From: Verrucomicrobia bacterium Tous-C9LFEB | GTDB taxonomy: Bacteria; Verrucomicrobiota; Verrucomicrobiia; Methylacidiphilales; UBA1321 | Reading direction: 5' to 3' | DNA: 64,000 nucleotides | NCBI GenBank assembly: GCA_002304345.1 | Contig: NEUU01000004.1 | Coordinates: 186,001-250,000 of the forward strand | In this document: positions 25,782-34,386 of the stretch, piece after piece | Layout: every line of letters starts with the position of its first letter | Numbering within the stretch: the stretch's first letter is position 1 | Made by a program: the position numbers and the translations under genes | Notes under the pieces: model-generated | Told to the model about the DNA's origin: nothing | Seen by the model: only the letters and a program-made list of their open reading frames with translations | Databases searched by the model: none

Positions 25782-26660
25782 ATGGCAAAATCCCCCCTCA
25801 TCGGACTCATTGGCGGCAGCGGTTTGTATCAACTGGATGGTTTCACGCTTAAGGACGAGGTGCGGTTGCGCACTCCTTTCGGCGATCCGTCGGATGCCTA
25901 CATCGTCGGTGAACTGGCGGGTCAACCGGTCGCGTTTCTGCCGCGCCACGGTCGCGGCCATCGCATTCTCCCGAGCGAATTGCCGCACCGGGCGAACATC
26001 TACGGATTCAAGGAACTCGGCGTGAAGTGGATCATCAGCGTCAGCGCGGTGGGTTCCCTGCAGCCCCAATACGCGCCGGGCGACGTGGTGTTGCCGGATC
26101 AATTTTTCGACCGGACGAAAGGCCGCCAGCCGGAGACCTTCTTCGGCGACGGCATTGTCGCGCACGTGGCATTTGGCGATCCGGTCAGTCTGGAACTCCA
26201 GGCCGCTCTCTACGACGCGGCGAAGGAAACGGGCGGGAAGATCCATCGCAACGGCACCTACGTGAATATCGAAGGTCCCTCGTTCTCCACGAAAGCGGAA
26301 TCCATCTCCTACCAGAAAGCTGGTCACGCCGTGGTGGGTATGACGAATCTACTCGAAGCGAAATTGGCGCGTGAAGCGGAGATCGCTTACGCCACCGTGG
26401 CCATGGTGACGGACTACGATTGCTGGCACCCGGATCATGATCACGTGACGGTCGACATGGTCATCGGCTGGATTCAGAAGAACACGGCGCTCGCGCAGCA
26501 AATCCTCATCAACGCGGTTCCCCGTGTCGCGAAGCTCGGCGAGGCGAAAGCACATTCCGCCCTCAAGCACGCGATCATGACGCCGCAGAGTCATTGGCCG
26601 GAAGTCACGGCGCAAAAGCTGTCGCTCTTCATCAGCAAATATCGCACTGGCGGTTGCTAA
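25782..26660 (+). CDS. mtnP: S-methyl-5'-thioadenosine phosphorylase
   Basis: 292 residues. PNP/MTAP family: '[14 protein letters not shown]' at the N-terminus, phosphate-binding '[20 protein letters not shown]', '[15 protein letters not shown]' and '[18 protein letters not shown]' around the substrate site, then '[19 protein letters not shown]'. The D-Y-D-x-W segment is typical of MTAP rather than PNP. It splits methylthioadenosine to adenine and methylthioribose-1-phosphate for methionine salvage. Other salvage genes are not nearby. Confidence 0.93.
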   Translation: MAKSPLIGLIGGSGLYQLDGFTLKDEVRLRTPFGDPSDAYIVGELAGQPVAFLPRHGRGHRILPSELPHRANIYGFKELGVKWIISVSAVGSLQPQYAPGDVVLPDQFFDRTKGRQPETFFGDGIVAHVAFGDPVSLELQAALYDAAKETGGKIHRNGTYVNIEGPSFSTKAESISYQKAGHAVVGMTNLLEAKLAREAEIAYATVAMVTDYDCWHPDHDHVTVDMVIGWIQKNTALAQQILINAVPRVAKLGEAKAHSALKHAIMTPQSHWPEVTAQKLSLFISKYRTGGC

Positions 26661-26686
26661 TTCGGGTTCAGGCCCTTGAGTGGGGG

Positions 26687-27166
26687 TTAAGAGGTGGAGC
26701 TACCTATGAGCTTGCGCAACGCGATGAGGTGAGTGCGCAGCCAGTTTTGGCGGTGATAAAATTTCAGGGCCGACGTATTTTCCAATTCGGTGAGCAGTTG
26801 CAGGCGCGTGGCTCCTTGCGATTTGGCCCACGCTTCCAGATGGGCTAGCAGTTTGGTTGCCACGCCTTGGCTGCGATACGCCTCGGCCACCACAACGTCC
26901 TCCACCCAGACGGACGGCGCACCCTCCGCGGTGGAAATCACGATCTGGCCCGTGCACATCCCGATCACCAGATCGCCCGTCACCGCCACCAGCACGCACG
27001 AGTGGGAGGGAGTCGAAATCAACAGCTCGAGACCGCGTCGTTGTTTGGCGGCATCAATGGCGAAATCGGCTTCGATGGAAAAGAGCAGACGGATCAACTC
27101 CACCATCGCCGGGATATCCTCGGCAGTGGCAGTGCGGATAAAAGAAGGAACGGGATTCGATTTCAT
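26687..27166 (-). CDS. GNAT family N-acetyltransferase
   Basis: 159 residues forming one GNAT fold: N-terminal 'IRTATAEDIPAMVELIRLL', strand 4 'SVWVEDVVVAEAYRSQGVATKLLAHLEAWA' with the acetyl-CoA loop R-S-Q-G-V-A, and 'ENTSALKFYHRQNW' at the end. The substrate is unknown. Its ATG overlaps the last four bases of the ModB-like gene (ATGA), so it is translated from the same message. Confidence 0.88.
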   Translation of the reverse strand: MKSNPVPSFIRTATAEDIPAMVELIRLLFSIEADFAIDAAKQRRGLELLISTPSHSCVLVAVTGDLVIGMCTGQIVISTAEGAPSVWVEDVVVAEAYRSQGVATKLLAHLEAWAKSQGATRLQLLTELENTSALKFYHRQNWLRTHLIALRKLIGSSTS

Positions 27167-27966
27167 AAGGCGCGGTCATCCTGGAATGTGGTGGTGACGT
27201 GGACTAAAAACATAATGGCGATTGCGACCGCGAGCAAGATGACAGAGAGTGTCACGGCTTGCTCGAAGCGTGATTCGAACGAGACATAAACCTCGAGCGG
27301 CATCGTCTGCGTGCGACCGGGAAAATTGCCTGCGAACACGATCGTCGCGCCGAACTCGCCCAACGCGCGGGTCCACGTCAGCGCCACTCCCGCGGCGAAG
27401 CCCCGCCATGCCAGCGGGAGCGTGATGCGCTGAAAAATCTGCCATGGGCTGGCCCCTTCAAGGCTCGCTGCGAGTTTGAGTTCCGGATCGACTCCCGCCA
27501 AGCCCACCGTCGCGGCTTTGATAAAGTAGGGCGCGGAGACGAAACATTGTGCCATCACCACCGCCACCGGAGTGAAAACAACGGCAATACCGAGATCCGC
27601 CAGCCAGTGACCGATCAGACCGCGACGACCAAAAGCGAGCAGCAGGGCGATCCCCGCGACGGCAGGCGGCAACACGATGATCAATTGCAGCAAGCGATCA
27701 ATCAGATGTCTCCAGCGGAATTGGGGATTGGCTAATAGCACTGCGACCGGCGTGCCGCCCACGACGACCAGCAACGTGCTGATGACGCTGGTGATGAGGC
27801 TCAATCGAATCGCCTGGAGTGTGCTTTCCTCCAGCGCGCTTCTACAGAGTTGATCCGGCGTCGTGCCGAGGAGCAACGCCACCAGCGGAATCACAATGAG
27901 ACCGAGCAGCGGCAGGGCCAGCACCAGAAGGGTGCCGTTCCACTGCGTCTGTCGTGTCGAGTTCAT
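27163..27966 (-). CDS. modB: Molybdate-type ABC transporter permease (ModB-like)
   Basis: 267 residues with five to six transmembrane helices and the ABC-permease EAA loop 'KLAASLEGASPWQIFQRITLP'. The C-terminal 'TWTRALGEFGATIVFAGNFP' followed by 'GRTQTMPLEVY' is highly typical of ModB/CysT-class permeases, with ModB the better match. Unusually, neither a binding protein (modA) nor an ATPase (modC) is adjacent: glycerate kinase lies upstream and a GNAT gene downstream. The partners must be elsewhere, or the permease is a remnant. Confidence 0.85.
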   Translation of the reverse strand: MNSTRQTQWNGTLLVLALPLLGLIVIPLVALLLGTTPDQLCRSALEESTLQAIRLSLITSVISTLLVVVGGTPVAVLLANPQFRWRHLIDRLLQLIIVLPPAVAGIALLLAFGRRGLIGHWLADLGIAVVFTPVAVVMAQCFVSAPYFIKAATVGLAGVDPELKLAASLEGASPWQIFQRITLPLAWRGFAAGVALTWTRALGEFGATIVFAGNFPGRTQTMPLEVYVSFESRFEQAVTLSVILLAVAIAIMFLVHVTTTFQDDRAL

Positions 27967-27981
27967 GATTACCGACCGTGA

Positions 27982-29085
27982 TTACATCATGCTCCGTGCC
28001 AAATCCTGCGCAATATGACGCAAATAAAAGGCCCCCCGTTTTTGGGCGGTGACCAAATTGGGGGCATGCGGCAGGATCTCGCCAATTGCCGCAAACGGAG
28101 TCTTCCCTTTGGGAAGGCGACACGCGCCGCAGACGGCCCAGACCGGCTTGCCATGCTTCTTGGCGAGGTGCGCCACCGCCCACGGGCCTTTGCCTTGCGT
28201 CGAAGTTTTGTCGAGACACCCTTCGCCCGTGATGACGAGATCATGTTTTTCGATGAGCGCATCCAGCGCGGTCCATTGCCGGAACAAATCAAAGCCCGTC
28301 ACGCGCTTCGCCTTGAGGAAAGTGATCAATCCGTAACCGCACCCACCCGCCGCACCGGCGCCCGCCTCGGCGTGACCGCTGTGGCCGAGCGATTCCTTGG
28401 CGACCGTCGCGAGTTGCTTCAGATGCGCGTCGAGCCGCCGCACCTGCGCGGGCGTGGCACCTTTTTGCGGACCGAATTGGAAAGCGGCCCCATTCGGACC
28501 GTAGAGGGGATTATCGACATCGGTGGCGACGATGAACTCCGTTTTGATTTTATTCTTCGGCGCGATGATCTGCGCGAGCTTGCCGAGACCCTCGCCATGC
28601 AGCGGGATCGCATTTCCTTTTTTATCGAGGAACCGAAAGCCGAGCGGCGCGGCGAGTCCGATGCCGCCATCCGTCGTCGCACTGCCGCCGATGCCGAGGA
28701 TGATGCGCGCGCAACCATTCTCCACCAGCTTCGCCAAAATTTGACCCGTGCCCACGACCGTCACCGTGCCGGGATTGCGTTGCTTCGGCGGCACTCGCCA
28801 CAGGCCGGACGCTTCCGTCAGACCCACGACCGCCGTACCGTCGGGGAGGATGCCATAGTGCGCGCGGCACGGTTTGCCGAGCGGATCGATTGTCTTCATC
28901 GAGGCCATGCGGCCGTGCCGGGCCTGGACGATGGTTTCGACAAAGCCTTCGCCACCATCAGAGAGGGGAAGCTGCGTGATCTTCGCTTTCGGTTTGACCG
29001 CCCGGAGGCCGATGGCGATCGATTTGGCGGCTTGGGCGGCAGTCAGTGAACCTTTAAACTTATCGGGAACGATCAAAATGCGCAT
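27982..29085 (-). CDS. Glycerate kinase (GarK/GlxK type)
   Basis: 367 residues. Type-I glycerate kinase signatures: N-terminal 'MRILIVPDKFKGSLTA', 'PLSDGGEGFV', 'LGIGGSATTDGGIG' and 'DLVITGEGCLDKTSTQGKGP'. It phosphorylates D-glycerate (2-phosphoglycerate product in this class) and feeds glycolysis, for example after glyoxylate or aldarate breakdown. It is 15 bp upstream of the ModB-like gene in the same direction. Its upstream flank is repeat-rich. Confidence 0.92.
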   Translation of the reverse strand: MRILIVPDKFKGSLTAAQAAKSIAIGLRAVKPKAKITQLPLSDGGEGFVETIVQARHGRMASMKTIDPLGKPCRAHYGILPDGTAVVGLTEASGLWRVPPKQRNPGTVTVVGTGQILAKLVENGCARIILGIGGSATTDGGIGLAAPLGFRFLDKKGNAIPLHGEGLGKLAQIIAPKNKIKTEFIVATDVDNPLYGPNGAAFQFGPQKGATPAQVRRLDAHLKQLATVAKESLGHSGHAEAGAGAAGGCGYGLITFLKAKRVTGFDLFRQWTALDALIEKHDLVITGEGCLDKTSTQGKGPWAVAHLAKKHGKPVWAVCGACRLPKGKTPFAAIGEILPHAPNLVTAQKRGAFYLRHIAQDLARSMM

Positions 29086-29192
29086 AGACTCTTCTATTGC
29101 TATCGAAGCGAAGCCGCAATGGCGATAAGGATTTCCGATGGTACTAGTTTAGGAGGGACCAATGAATTTGTCGCCTCCAGCGTCGATGCAGG

Positions 29193-29320
29193 CCGATCCT
29201 TCGACAAGCTCAGGATGACGGGTTGGGGAGGTAATCTCAAATGATAGCGAGGAATTCTTGTGAGAGTAGAAAGCTACTCTCAACATTACTTTCATTCCAC
29301 GTCATCCTGAGATTGTCGAG
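29193..29320 (+). repeat. TIR element, copy A
   Basis: It starts CCGATCCTTCGACAAGC and ends in a degraded right arm near 29320. The interior (29221-29300) aligns with copy C at 62932-63075 in the same orientation and with copy B at 55431-55570 in reverse, for example the shared segments GAGAGTAGAA and ACATTACTTTCATTCCACG. An intact right arm sits 66 bp further on, as if the end was displaced by inserted hairpins. Confidence 0.8.
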
Positions 29321-29334
29321 CAACGTGACGTTGC
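29320..29334 (+). repeat. CCAGTA-tailed hairpin repeat (GCAACG-TGA-CGTTGC)
   Basis: Six-to-seven bp perfect stem with the tail ATCCAGTA and then a CTGACGCC segment. Same family as 29372, 31362 and 47307. Confidence 0.65.
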
Positions 29335-29371
29335 ATCCAGTACAGCTGACGCCGGATGCGTCATACTGGGT

Positions 29372-29386
29372 CCAGCGTCACGCTGG
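29372..29386 (-). repeat. CCAGTA-tailed hairpin repeat (CCAGCG-TGA-CGCTGG)
   Basis: On the minus strand the stem is followed by ACCCAGTATGACGC. It faces the copy at 29320, giving an inverted pair. Confidence 0.65.
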
Positions 29387-29412
29387 TCATCCTGAGCTTG
29401 TCGAAGGATCGG
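29386..29412 (-). repeat. Detached intact arm of the TIR element
   Basis: Reverse complement of the left arm at 29193 (GATGACC...GGATCGGCC ends). It shows that the original right end of copy A has been separated from its interior. Confidence 0.65.
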
Positions 29413-29477
29413 CCTGGAAGCAGTCATGATCTGTCAAATACGACAGATGGTGGAAAAGGCTTTAGGGCCTCGAAACA

Positions 29478-29511
29478 ACACAGGCCGCGGAACGAATTCC
29501 GCGGCCTGTGT
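29478..29511. terminator. Bidirectional intrinsic terminator of acetolactate synthase
   Basis: A perfect 15-bp stem (ACACAGGCCGCGGAA with its complement) closes a CGAA loop. The plus-strand side is followed by TTGTTTTT, the minus-strand side by TGTTTCG. It lies 25 bp after the acetolactate synthase stop. Confidence 0.85.
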
Positions 29512-29536
29512 TTGTTTTTCAGCGAAGCGTTGCTGG

Positions 29537-31303
29537 TTACTCAAAGATCATGTCTTTGACCGTCTTGCCTGCCGGGATCATCGGCAGCACGTGTTCCGTG
29601 TACGGCACGGTCACATCCAGCACGTAGGAGCCCTTCGCCGCGAGCATCCGCTCGAGCGCCGCGCGCAGTTCGTGCTTGTGGTTGACCCGTTCCGCCGGGA
29701 TACCGAAGCCTTGGCAGATCGTCACGTAATCCGGATAGATTTCGTGGCGGCTGTCGGGATCACCCAGGTACGTGTTGCCGCGATTGCTCGCAAAGAAACG
29801 ATCTTCCCACTGCACCACCATGCCGAGATGTTGGTTATTCAGGATGATCACCTTCGCGTTGATCTTCTCCACCTTCGCCGTGGCGAGTTCCTGAATGTTC
29901 ATCAGGAAGCTGCCATCGCCGTCGATGTCGATCACCTGTCGGTTCGGCTTCGCCACCTTTGCGCCGAGGGCGGTCGGATAGCCGAAGCCCATCGCACCGA
30001 GACCGGCCGACGTCAGGAACGTGCGCGGATGCGTGTACTTGTAGAATTGTCCGGCCCACATCTGGTGCTGGCCCACGCCCGTCGCGATGATCGCATCGCC
30101 CTTGGTGAGTTCATCCAGCATGCTGATGACCAGTTGCGGCGCGATCTTGTCCACGTGATCGGTGAACGACAGCGGGTGCTTCTTTTTCCAGCCCTCGATC
30201 TTCTCGATCCACGGCGTGAAGGTTTTACGGCGGCGGCCTTCCTTGCGGATGATCGCGTTGAGCCGCTTGAGCGCGTACTTCACATCGCTCAGGATCGGCA
30301 GATGCACATCCTTGTTCTTGTTGAACTCGGAGTAATCGATGTCGATGTGAACGATCGTGCCGTGCTTCGCAAACTCGGAGACCTTGCCGGTCACGCGGTC
30401 GTCAAAGCGCACGCCCACGGCGAGCAGCAAGTCCGCTTCGTTCACGGCGTAATTGGCGTACACGGAACCGTGCATGCCCAGCCACTTCAACGAGAGCGGA
30501 TGTGTTTCCGGGAACGCGCCGCAGCCCATGATCGTCGTCGCCACCGGGATGCCGGTCAGTTCCACGAACTCGCGGAGTTCCTTCGACGCTTCGCCGGTGA
30601 TGATGCCGCCGCCGCAATACAGCACGGGACGTTCGGCTTTTTCGATCAGGCCGAGCATTTCATGCAGCGCCACATCGTCCGCCTTCGGGCAGGGATTGTA
30701 ACCGCGCAGTTCCACCTTGTCGGGGAACACCGGTTGTGTTTCCGCCATTTGAACGTCCTTGGGAATATCCACCAACACCGGACCGGGGCGACCGCTCGTG
30801 GCGATGTGCAGCGCTTCCTTGAGGATGCGCGGGATATCGTTCACATCCATCACCAGATAGCTGTGCTTCACGATCGGCAGCGTCATGCCGAACACGTCGG
30901 TTTCCTGGAAGGCGTTCTTGCCGATCATCGGGCGCGGGACCTGACCCGTGATGGCCACCACGGGAATCGAATCCATGTAAGCGTCCGCGAGGCCCGTCAG
31001 CAAATTCGTCGCGCCGGGGCCGGAGGTCGCCATGCACACGCCGGCCTTGCCGCTGGCGCGGGCGTAACCACCCGCCATGAACGCGCCGCCCTGTTCGTGA
31101 CGGGGCAGGATCACGCGAATCTTCTTCGACTTCGTGAACGACTGGTGCAGGTACTGCGTTGCGCCACCGGGGTAAGCGAAAATCGTATCGACGCCTTCCC
31201 GCTCCAGGCAGGCCACGACGACGTCGGAGCCCTTCATTTTATTGCCTAAACGCGAGCGCGCGGCGGCGCCCTTGGAACGGGTAGCAGTAGAAGGATGGCT
31301 CAT
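29537..31303 (-). CDS. ilvB: Acetolactate synthase, large (catalytic) subunit
   Basis: 588 residues. A thiamine-diphosphate enzyme with the N-terminal '[13 protein letters not shown]' and catalytic-Glu region '[18 protein letters not shown]', central '[15 protein letters not shown]', and the ThDP/Mg site '[18 protein letters not shown]' with '[13 protein letters not shown]'. It condenses pyruvate (or pyruvate and 2-oxobutyrate) for branched-chain amino acids. The first ~20 residues are a poorly conserved basic extension. No regulatory subunit (ilvN) or ilvC is adjacent. A strong terminator follows. A long frame on the opposite strand is a shadow. Confidence 0.95.
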   Translation of the reverse strand: MSHPSTATRSKGAAARSRLGNKMKGSDVVVACLEREGVDTIFAYPGGATQYLHQSFTKSKKIRVILPRHEQGGAFMAGGYARASGKAGVCMATSGPGATNLLTGLADAYMDSIPVVAITGQVPRPMIGKNAFQETDVFGMTLPIVKHSYLVMDVNDIPRILKEALHIATSGRPGPVLVDIPKDVQMAETQPVFPDKVELRGYNPCPKADDVALHEMLGLIEKAERPVLYCGGGIITGEASKELREFVELTGIPVATTIMGCGAFPETHPLSLKWLGMHGSVYANYAVNEADLLLAVGVRFDDRVTGKVSEFAKHGTIVHIDIDYSEFNKNKDVHLPILSDVKYALKRLNAIIRKEGRRRKTFTPWIEKIEGWKKKHPLSFTDHVDKIAPQLVISMLDELTKGDAIIATGVGQHQMWAGQFYKYTHPRTFLTSAGLGAMGFGYPTALGAKVAKPNRQVIDIDGDGSFLMNIQELATAKVEKINAKVIILNNQHLGMVVQWEDRFFASNRGNTYLGDPDSRHEIYPDYVTICQGFGIPAERVNHKHELRAALERMLAAKGSYVLDVTVPYTEHVLPMIPAGKTVKDMIFE

Positions 31304-31361
31304 ATAATGAATTAAGTTAAGAGAATCAGCCTAGCAATACTCGCCCCGCGAGTCAACCCGG

Positions 31362-31376
31362 CCAGCGCGACGCTGG
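31362..31376 (+). repeat. CCAGTA-family hairpin, degenerate tail
   Basis: CCAGCG-CGA-CGCTGG followed by ACCCTATA, a diverged form of the tail at 29335 and 47322. Confidence 0.55.
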
Positions 31377-31488
31377 ACCCTATACGGCATTTTAAAGTAT
31401 TGTGCCTAGAATAGGGACTGCGGATGCCTTTCTGTAGGGCGGCATACTTTAAAAGGCTATAACGCTGACCCCGATCTGGAACTCCGTT

Positions 31489-31511
31489 GTAGCCGCCCTC
31501 GTTGAGGGCGG
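31489..31511 (+). repeat. GTAG REP-like hairpin (CCGCCCTC-GTT-GAGGGCGG)
   Basis: GTAG directly followed by an 8-bp perfect stem and a GTT loop. One member of the covarying family described under findings. Confidence 0.7.
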
Positions 31512-31658
31512 ATGTCTTTGCCTGCCCGAGCGCAAAAGTCCTCCCTAAAAAAGACCGCCCAAACGCCGATAAATGAGACAAGGAGATGTTATCATTTAGT
31601 TTCGTCGCGATTGCGGGAATTGCTTGTATTGAGACGATCTGAAAGATAAAGTTCAGTT

Positions 31659-32849
31659 ATGGAAACGGGGGGCCATCCTGAAGGTATTTCGGCCAGTGCC
31701 GGACTAAAAGATCACGCGTATGCCTTACTACGGACGCTGGTCCGGAGTCATTACTTTGGCGACACGTTGCCAACAATCCAGAAGCTGGTGCACACCACCC
31801 GCATTCCCAAGTCGGCGGTGGAAGAGGCGTTGCTCCATCTGGAAAACGACGACCTGATCGAAAAGCACGGCGACACTTTCCGCACCATCTTCATTCCCGA
31901 CCACCAACGGCAGGGCCGCGTGGTGTTTCTCCTCAACTCCAACATTTTCGCCACGTGGTACGGGATCTTTCAGGATTATCTCATCGGCTTTGAAGAAGTG
32001 TTGCGCGAGCAGCACATCGAAACCATCTTCCGCTCCGAATTCGAGAGCGTCGACCAGAAGCTCGAGACCTTGCGCGAGTTTCGCTCCAACCGCATCGACG
32101 CGGTCGCCTTCGCCAGCTTCACCGAACAATCGCTACGCCAGTACGTCATCAAGGAGGAGATTCCCGCCGTGCTTCTTGGCAACGCCACCATCCGCGAGCG
32201 CGAACTCGGCTGCGTCTGCAGTGACAATCAGGGCGGCATCGAGACGATGGTCAATCATCTCCTCGACCGCAATCACCGCACCATCGCCTATTACACCACC
32301 GCGGTCTATTCCCACGACGGCTTCAATGAGCGCTTCATCGGGTACGAACTCGGCATGCGCCGCGCCGGACTCAAGCCCATCTACGACCTCGTTTTCGACA
32401 ACCGCCACCACAGCAGCATGGCGAATCGGGCCGCGTTGATGTTCCAGGCCATGGACCCGAGGCCCACCGCCATCGTCTGCTCCTGCGACCGCGAAGCGTT
32501 CGAGCTCATGGCCGAACTGCGCCAGAGCGGTTTCAAGATTCCCGAACAGGTTTCCGTCACCGGTGCGGACAACAGCATCTTCGGCGCGATCGGCGATCCG
32601 CCCCTGACCTCGCTCGATATTCACCCGCGCGAGATCGGTTGTTTTGCCGCCAGCTATCTCCTCAACGAGATGCAAAATCCGCAGATCCCGATCCGCATGC
32701 TCCTGCCGGCGGATCTGCTGCAACGGGAATCGGTCAAGACCATCCCCGGTGAAGCCGAACCGCTCAAGCGCGAGCAATCCGTCGTGCCCACCCGCAAGAC
32801 GGCCAAGATCGCCCTTCCTGAAGAGGAAGAAGAGATCGTCCAGTTCTAG
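31659..32849 (+). CDS. GntR-HTH / LacI-sensor hybrid transcriptional regulator (AraR-like layout)
   Basis: 396 residues. The N-terminal ~75 residues look like a GntR winged helix ('YALLRTLVRSHYFGDTLPTIQKLVHTTRIPKSAVEEALLHLEND' spans the three helices and wing start). From ~85 to 355 there is a periplasmic-binding sensor of LacI/GalR type ('GRVVFLLNSNIF', 'NRIDAVAFASF', 'VSVTGADNSIFGA', 'PPLTSLDIHPREIG'). This combination is known from AraR of Bacillus, which binds arabinose. The C-terminus ends in an acidic tail EEEEEIVQF. No sugar genes adjoin it, so targets are likely elsewhere. Ligand unknown. Confidence 0.85.
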   Translation: METGGHPEGISASAGLKDHAYALLRTLVRSHYFGDTLPTIQKLVHTTRIPKSAVEEALLHLENDDLIEKHGDTFRTIFIPDHQRQGRVVFLLNSNIFATWYGIFQDYLIGFEEVLREQHIETIFRSEFESVDQKLETLREFRSNRIDAVAFASFTEQSLRQYVIKEEIPAVLLGNATIRERELGCVCSDNQGGIETMVNHLLDRNHRTIAYYTTAVYSHDGFNERFIGYELGMRRAGLKPIYDLVFDNRHHSSMANRAALMFQAMDPRPTAIVCSCDREAFELMAELRQSGFKIPEQVSVTGADNSIFGAIGDPPLTSLDIHPREIGCFAASYLLNEMQNPQIPIRMLLPADLLQRESVKTIPGEAEPLKREQSVVPTRKTAKIALPEEEEEIVQF

Positions 32850-33200
32850 GCAGCCTGCCATATTCGCCGCAATCGCTCACGCCCGATAGGGAACTCAGGT
32901 TGTAGCCGAAGCCGGTGGCTTCGGCGGGTGCAAGCTCCGCGACAGGGTCTCTCGATACCTGTGAGTTACGACAGCATGAATCCCCTCTATCAAGAGGGGT
33001 GGCGCGTAGCGCCGGGATGTGTGAAAAGAATACGGCAATATACTTGGAAGGGGCTTTAGGAGCCAACCTCAGTCGATTCGGCCTCCGTTTTTACCTCGCA
33101 AAAAAAGCGTTCATTTTTCTCTCCCGTCGCACCGATTTCCTTTAAAGGACGCCGAGGGCGTTCCCGCCTATAACGAGTCCTATCGAGGGAGATCCATATC
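32850..33200. repeat. Intergenic region with REP-like hairpins (351 bp, no gene)
   Basis: It contains a GTAG hairpin at 32902-32924, then a CCCCTCT-ATCA-AGAGGGG hairpin (32982-32999) joined to GGCGC-GTA-GCGCC (33001-33013). The ~50 bp after the first hairpin (GGGTGCAAGCTC...GACAGGG) also recur at 47397, so the repeat unit is longer than the stem. The rest holds nothing I recognise. Confidence 0.65.
32902..32924 (+). repeat. GTAG REP-like hairpin (CCGAAGCC-GGT-GGCTTCGG)
   Basis: Nearly identical to the copy at 47374-47396, including ~25 bp of downstream sequence. Confidence 0.7.
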
Positions 33201-33509
33201 ATGAAACTATCGGCCAAAATCGTCACCCTCCTCCTGGGCCTCATCGCCATCGCAGGTCTCATTCTGGCGAAACAAAGCGACGCCCTGAGTTCACTCCAAG
33301 ACTTCGGCGGTTCACTGCGCGTCACCGGCTGGCTCCTCCCGCTGCTCGTATTGCTGGCACCCTCCTTTTATCGCCTCGGTTACCGGCTTCTGTTTTCCGT
33401 CCGGTCGGAGCTCAACCCGCCTCCGCCCTTTCGCCGGATTCGCTACCTCGGCAGACCTCGCCGTCACGCGAAACCCGTGTCGTCCGCTCCCTCTTGGCAG
33501 AAGGCCTAG
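33201..33509 (+). CDS. Small two-helix membrane protein
   Basis: 102 residues; GGGAG lies ~10 nt upstream of the ATG. Two hydrophobic helices (IVTLLLGLIAIAGLILA and VTGWLLPLLVLLAPSFYRL) are followed by a basic, proline-rich cytoplasmic-looking tail (NPPPPFRRIRYLGRPRRH). I do not recognise a family. It stands alone between repeat regions; the codon usage is normal, so I believe it is real. Confidence 0.6.
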   Translation: MKLSAKIVTLLLGLIAIAGLILAKQSDALSSLQDFGGSLRVTGWLLPLLVLLAPSFYRLGYRLLFSVRSELNPPPPFRRIRYLGRPRRHAKPVSSAPSWQKA

Positions 33510-33531
33510 CGCTGAATCTTGGCTCCGAACT

Positions 33532-33554
33532 GTAGGGCGGTTCGGTGAACCGCC
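33532..33554 (+). repeat. GTAG REP-like hairpin (GGCGGTTC-GGT-GAACCGCC)
   Basis: Located 22 bp after the small membrane-protein gene. Stem identical to 59750; a weaker GGCACC-GCA-GGTGTC hairpin follows, as it does in diverged form in the 59750 cluster. Confidence 0.7.
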
Positions 33555-33626
33555 AATTGGCACCGCAGGTGTCAAGGTAGGGAGTGTGACGTAGAAAAAA
33601 CTACGAGCGGTATTTCAATCTGGGCT

Positions 33627-34277
33627 CTAAGACTTCACCCGTAGCAGGCACGGACCCAGATTCTCGATTTCCTCCACGCGCACCAAGCGGGCCGCCTGCA
33701 ACGCGCACAACGCGCCGCGTACTTTTTCCGCAGGCATCCTCAGGACTGGTCCCAGCCACGTGCCGAGATCGCCGAGGGGAAGCACCTCCACCGCCTTGCC
33801 GCCATACGTGGCCGGTCGATAGCCCTGCGACCAGCATAGGCCCTCCAAAAACTTTTGCACCGCCACGACCGGCAACGGTCCCGAATCCGGAACACTGTCC
33901 GCCCGCAGAGACGCCTCGATCAGATGTTCGTCCGTCGCGTTCAAATCGTAGAGCAAATCCTTGATGATCGCCTTGCCCCAGGGCGGCATGCTGTTCAGCA
34001 ACGATTCCGTCGGAGCGAGCGGCAAATAGGACACCACGCTCGGTCCGCGCGCCCGCGCCGACGCGAGGCGGGGTTGACGGCTCAGCAGGGTGGCCGTACC
34101 GATCAGGCTGCCCACGGTTTCAACCCCCAGCAGGATCACCTTTCCATCGCGCTCGCGGTAAATTTCGATCGCGCCCGAATCGACCTTGTAGAGGCCATCC
34201 CACGGTTGTCCTTCGACGAAAAGGACTTCCTTGTCGGCCAACTCGCGCCGACCTGTCTCCACGTTCTCCCCGGCCAT
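33627..34277 (-). CDS. Crp/Fnr-like cyclic-nucleotide-binding-fold regulator
   Basis: 216 residues. The N-terminal ~110 residues match the cNMP-binding barrel ('ADKEVLFVEGQPWDGLYKVDSGAIEIYRE', 'GVETVGSLIGTATLLSRQPR'), though the phosphate-binding R-A of true cAMP sites is not evident. The C-terminal ~60 residues ('PLGDLGTWLGPVLRMPAEKV' then 'RGALCALQAARLVRVEE') look like a Crp winged helix. It is divergent from the cupin gene at 34387, with ~110 bp between them, so the cupin is a plausible target. Signal unknown. Confidence 0.72.
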   Translation of the reverse strand: MAGENVETGRRELADKEVLFVEGQPWDGLYKVDSGAIEIYRERDGKVILLGVETVGSLIGTATLLSRQPRLASARARGPSVVSYLPLAPTESLLNSMPPWGKAIIKDLLYDLNATDEHLIEASLRADSVPDSGPLPVVAVQKFLEGLCWSQGYRPATYGGKAVEVLPLGDLGTWLGPVLRMPAEKVRGALCALQAARLVRVEEIENLGPCLLRVKS

Positions 34278-34386
34278 AACCCGGTGTATCGACCTTTCGC
34301 CGCCATTCCTAAAGCCACTGTTTCACCTCGCTGAGATAATCGGCCTGCAAGTTGGGTCCTCCAGAGCGTTTAAGTCTTCAAATCCT

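Larger units (their letters stand above)
29086..29536. repeat. Intergenic repeat cluster (451 bp, no gene)
   Basis: This gap between glycerate kinase and acetolactate synthase holds the TIR element copy A (29193-29320), two CCAGTA-tailed hairpins in inverted order (29320-29334 and 29372-29386), a detached intact right TIR arm (29386-29412) and a bidirectional terminator (29478-29511). Reading frames crossing it are repeat-derived and I do not call them. Confidence 0.8.
31304..31658. repeat. Intergenic repeat region (355 bp, no gene)
   Basis: It holds a CCAGCG-CGA-CGCTGG hairpin (31362-31376) with tail ACCCTATA, an 11-bp inverted pair TTTTAAAGTAT/ATACTTTAAAA (31390-31400 and 31444-31454), a GTAG motif at 31434, and a full GTAG hairpin at 31489-31511. 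The last 100 bp before the next gene should contain its promoter, but I see no convincing -35/-10 pair. Confidence 0.65.

Noticed and set aside
29426..31249. Long frame antisense to acetolactate synthase
   Set aside because: The acetolactate synthase protein is unmistakable; the antisense product is H/R/D-rich noise.
31312..31581. 89-codon frame on the minus strand upstream of acetolactate synthase
   Set aside because: It runs through hairpin repeats and has no start signal or similarity.
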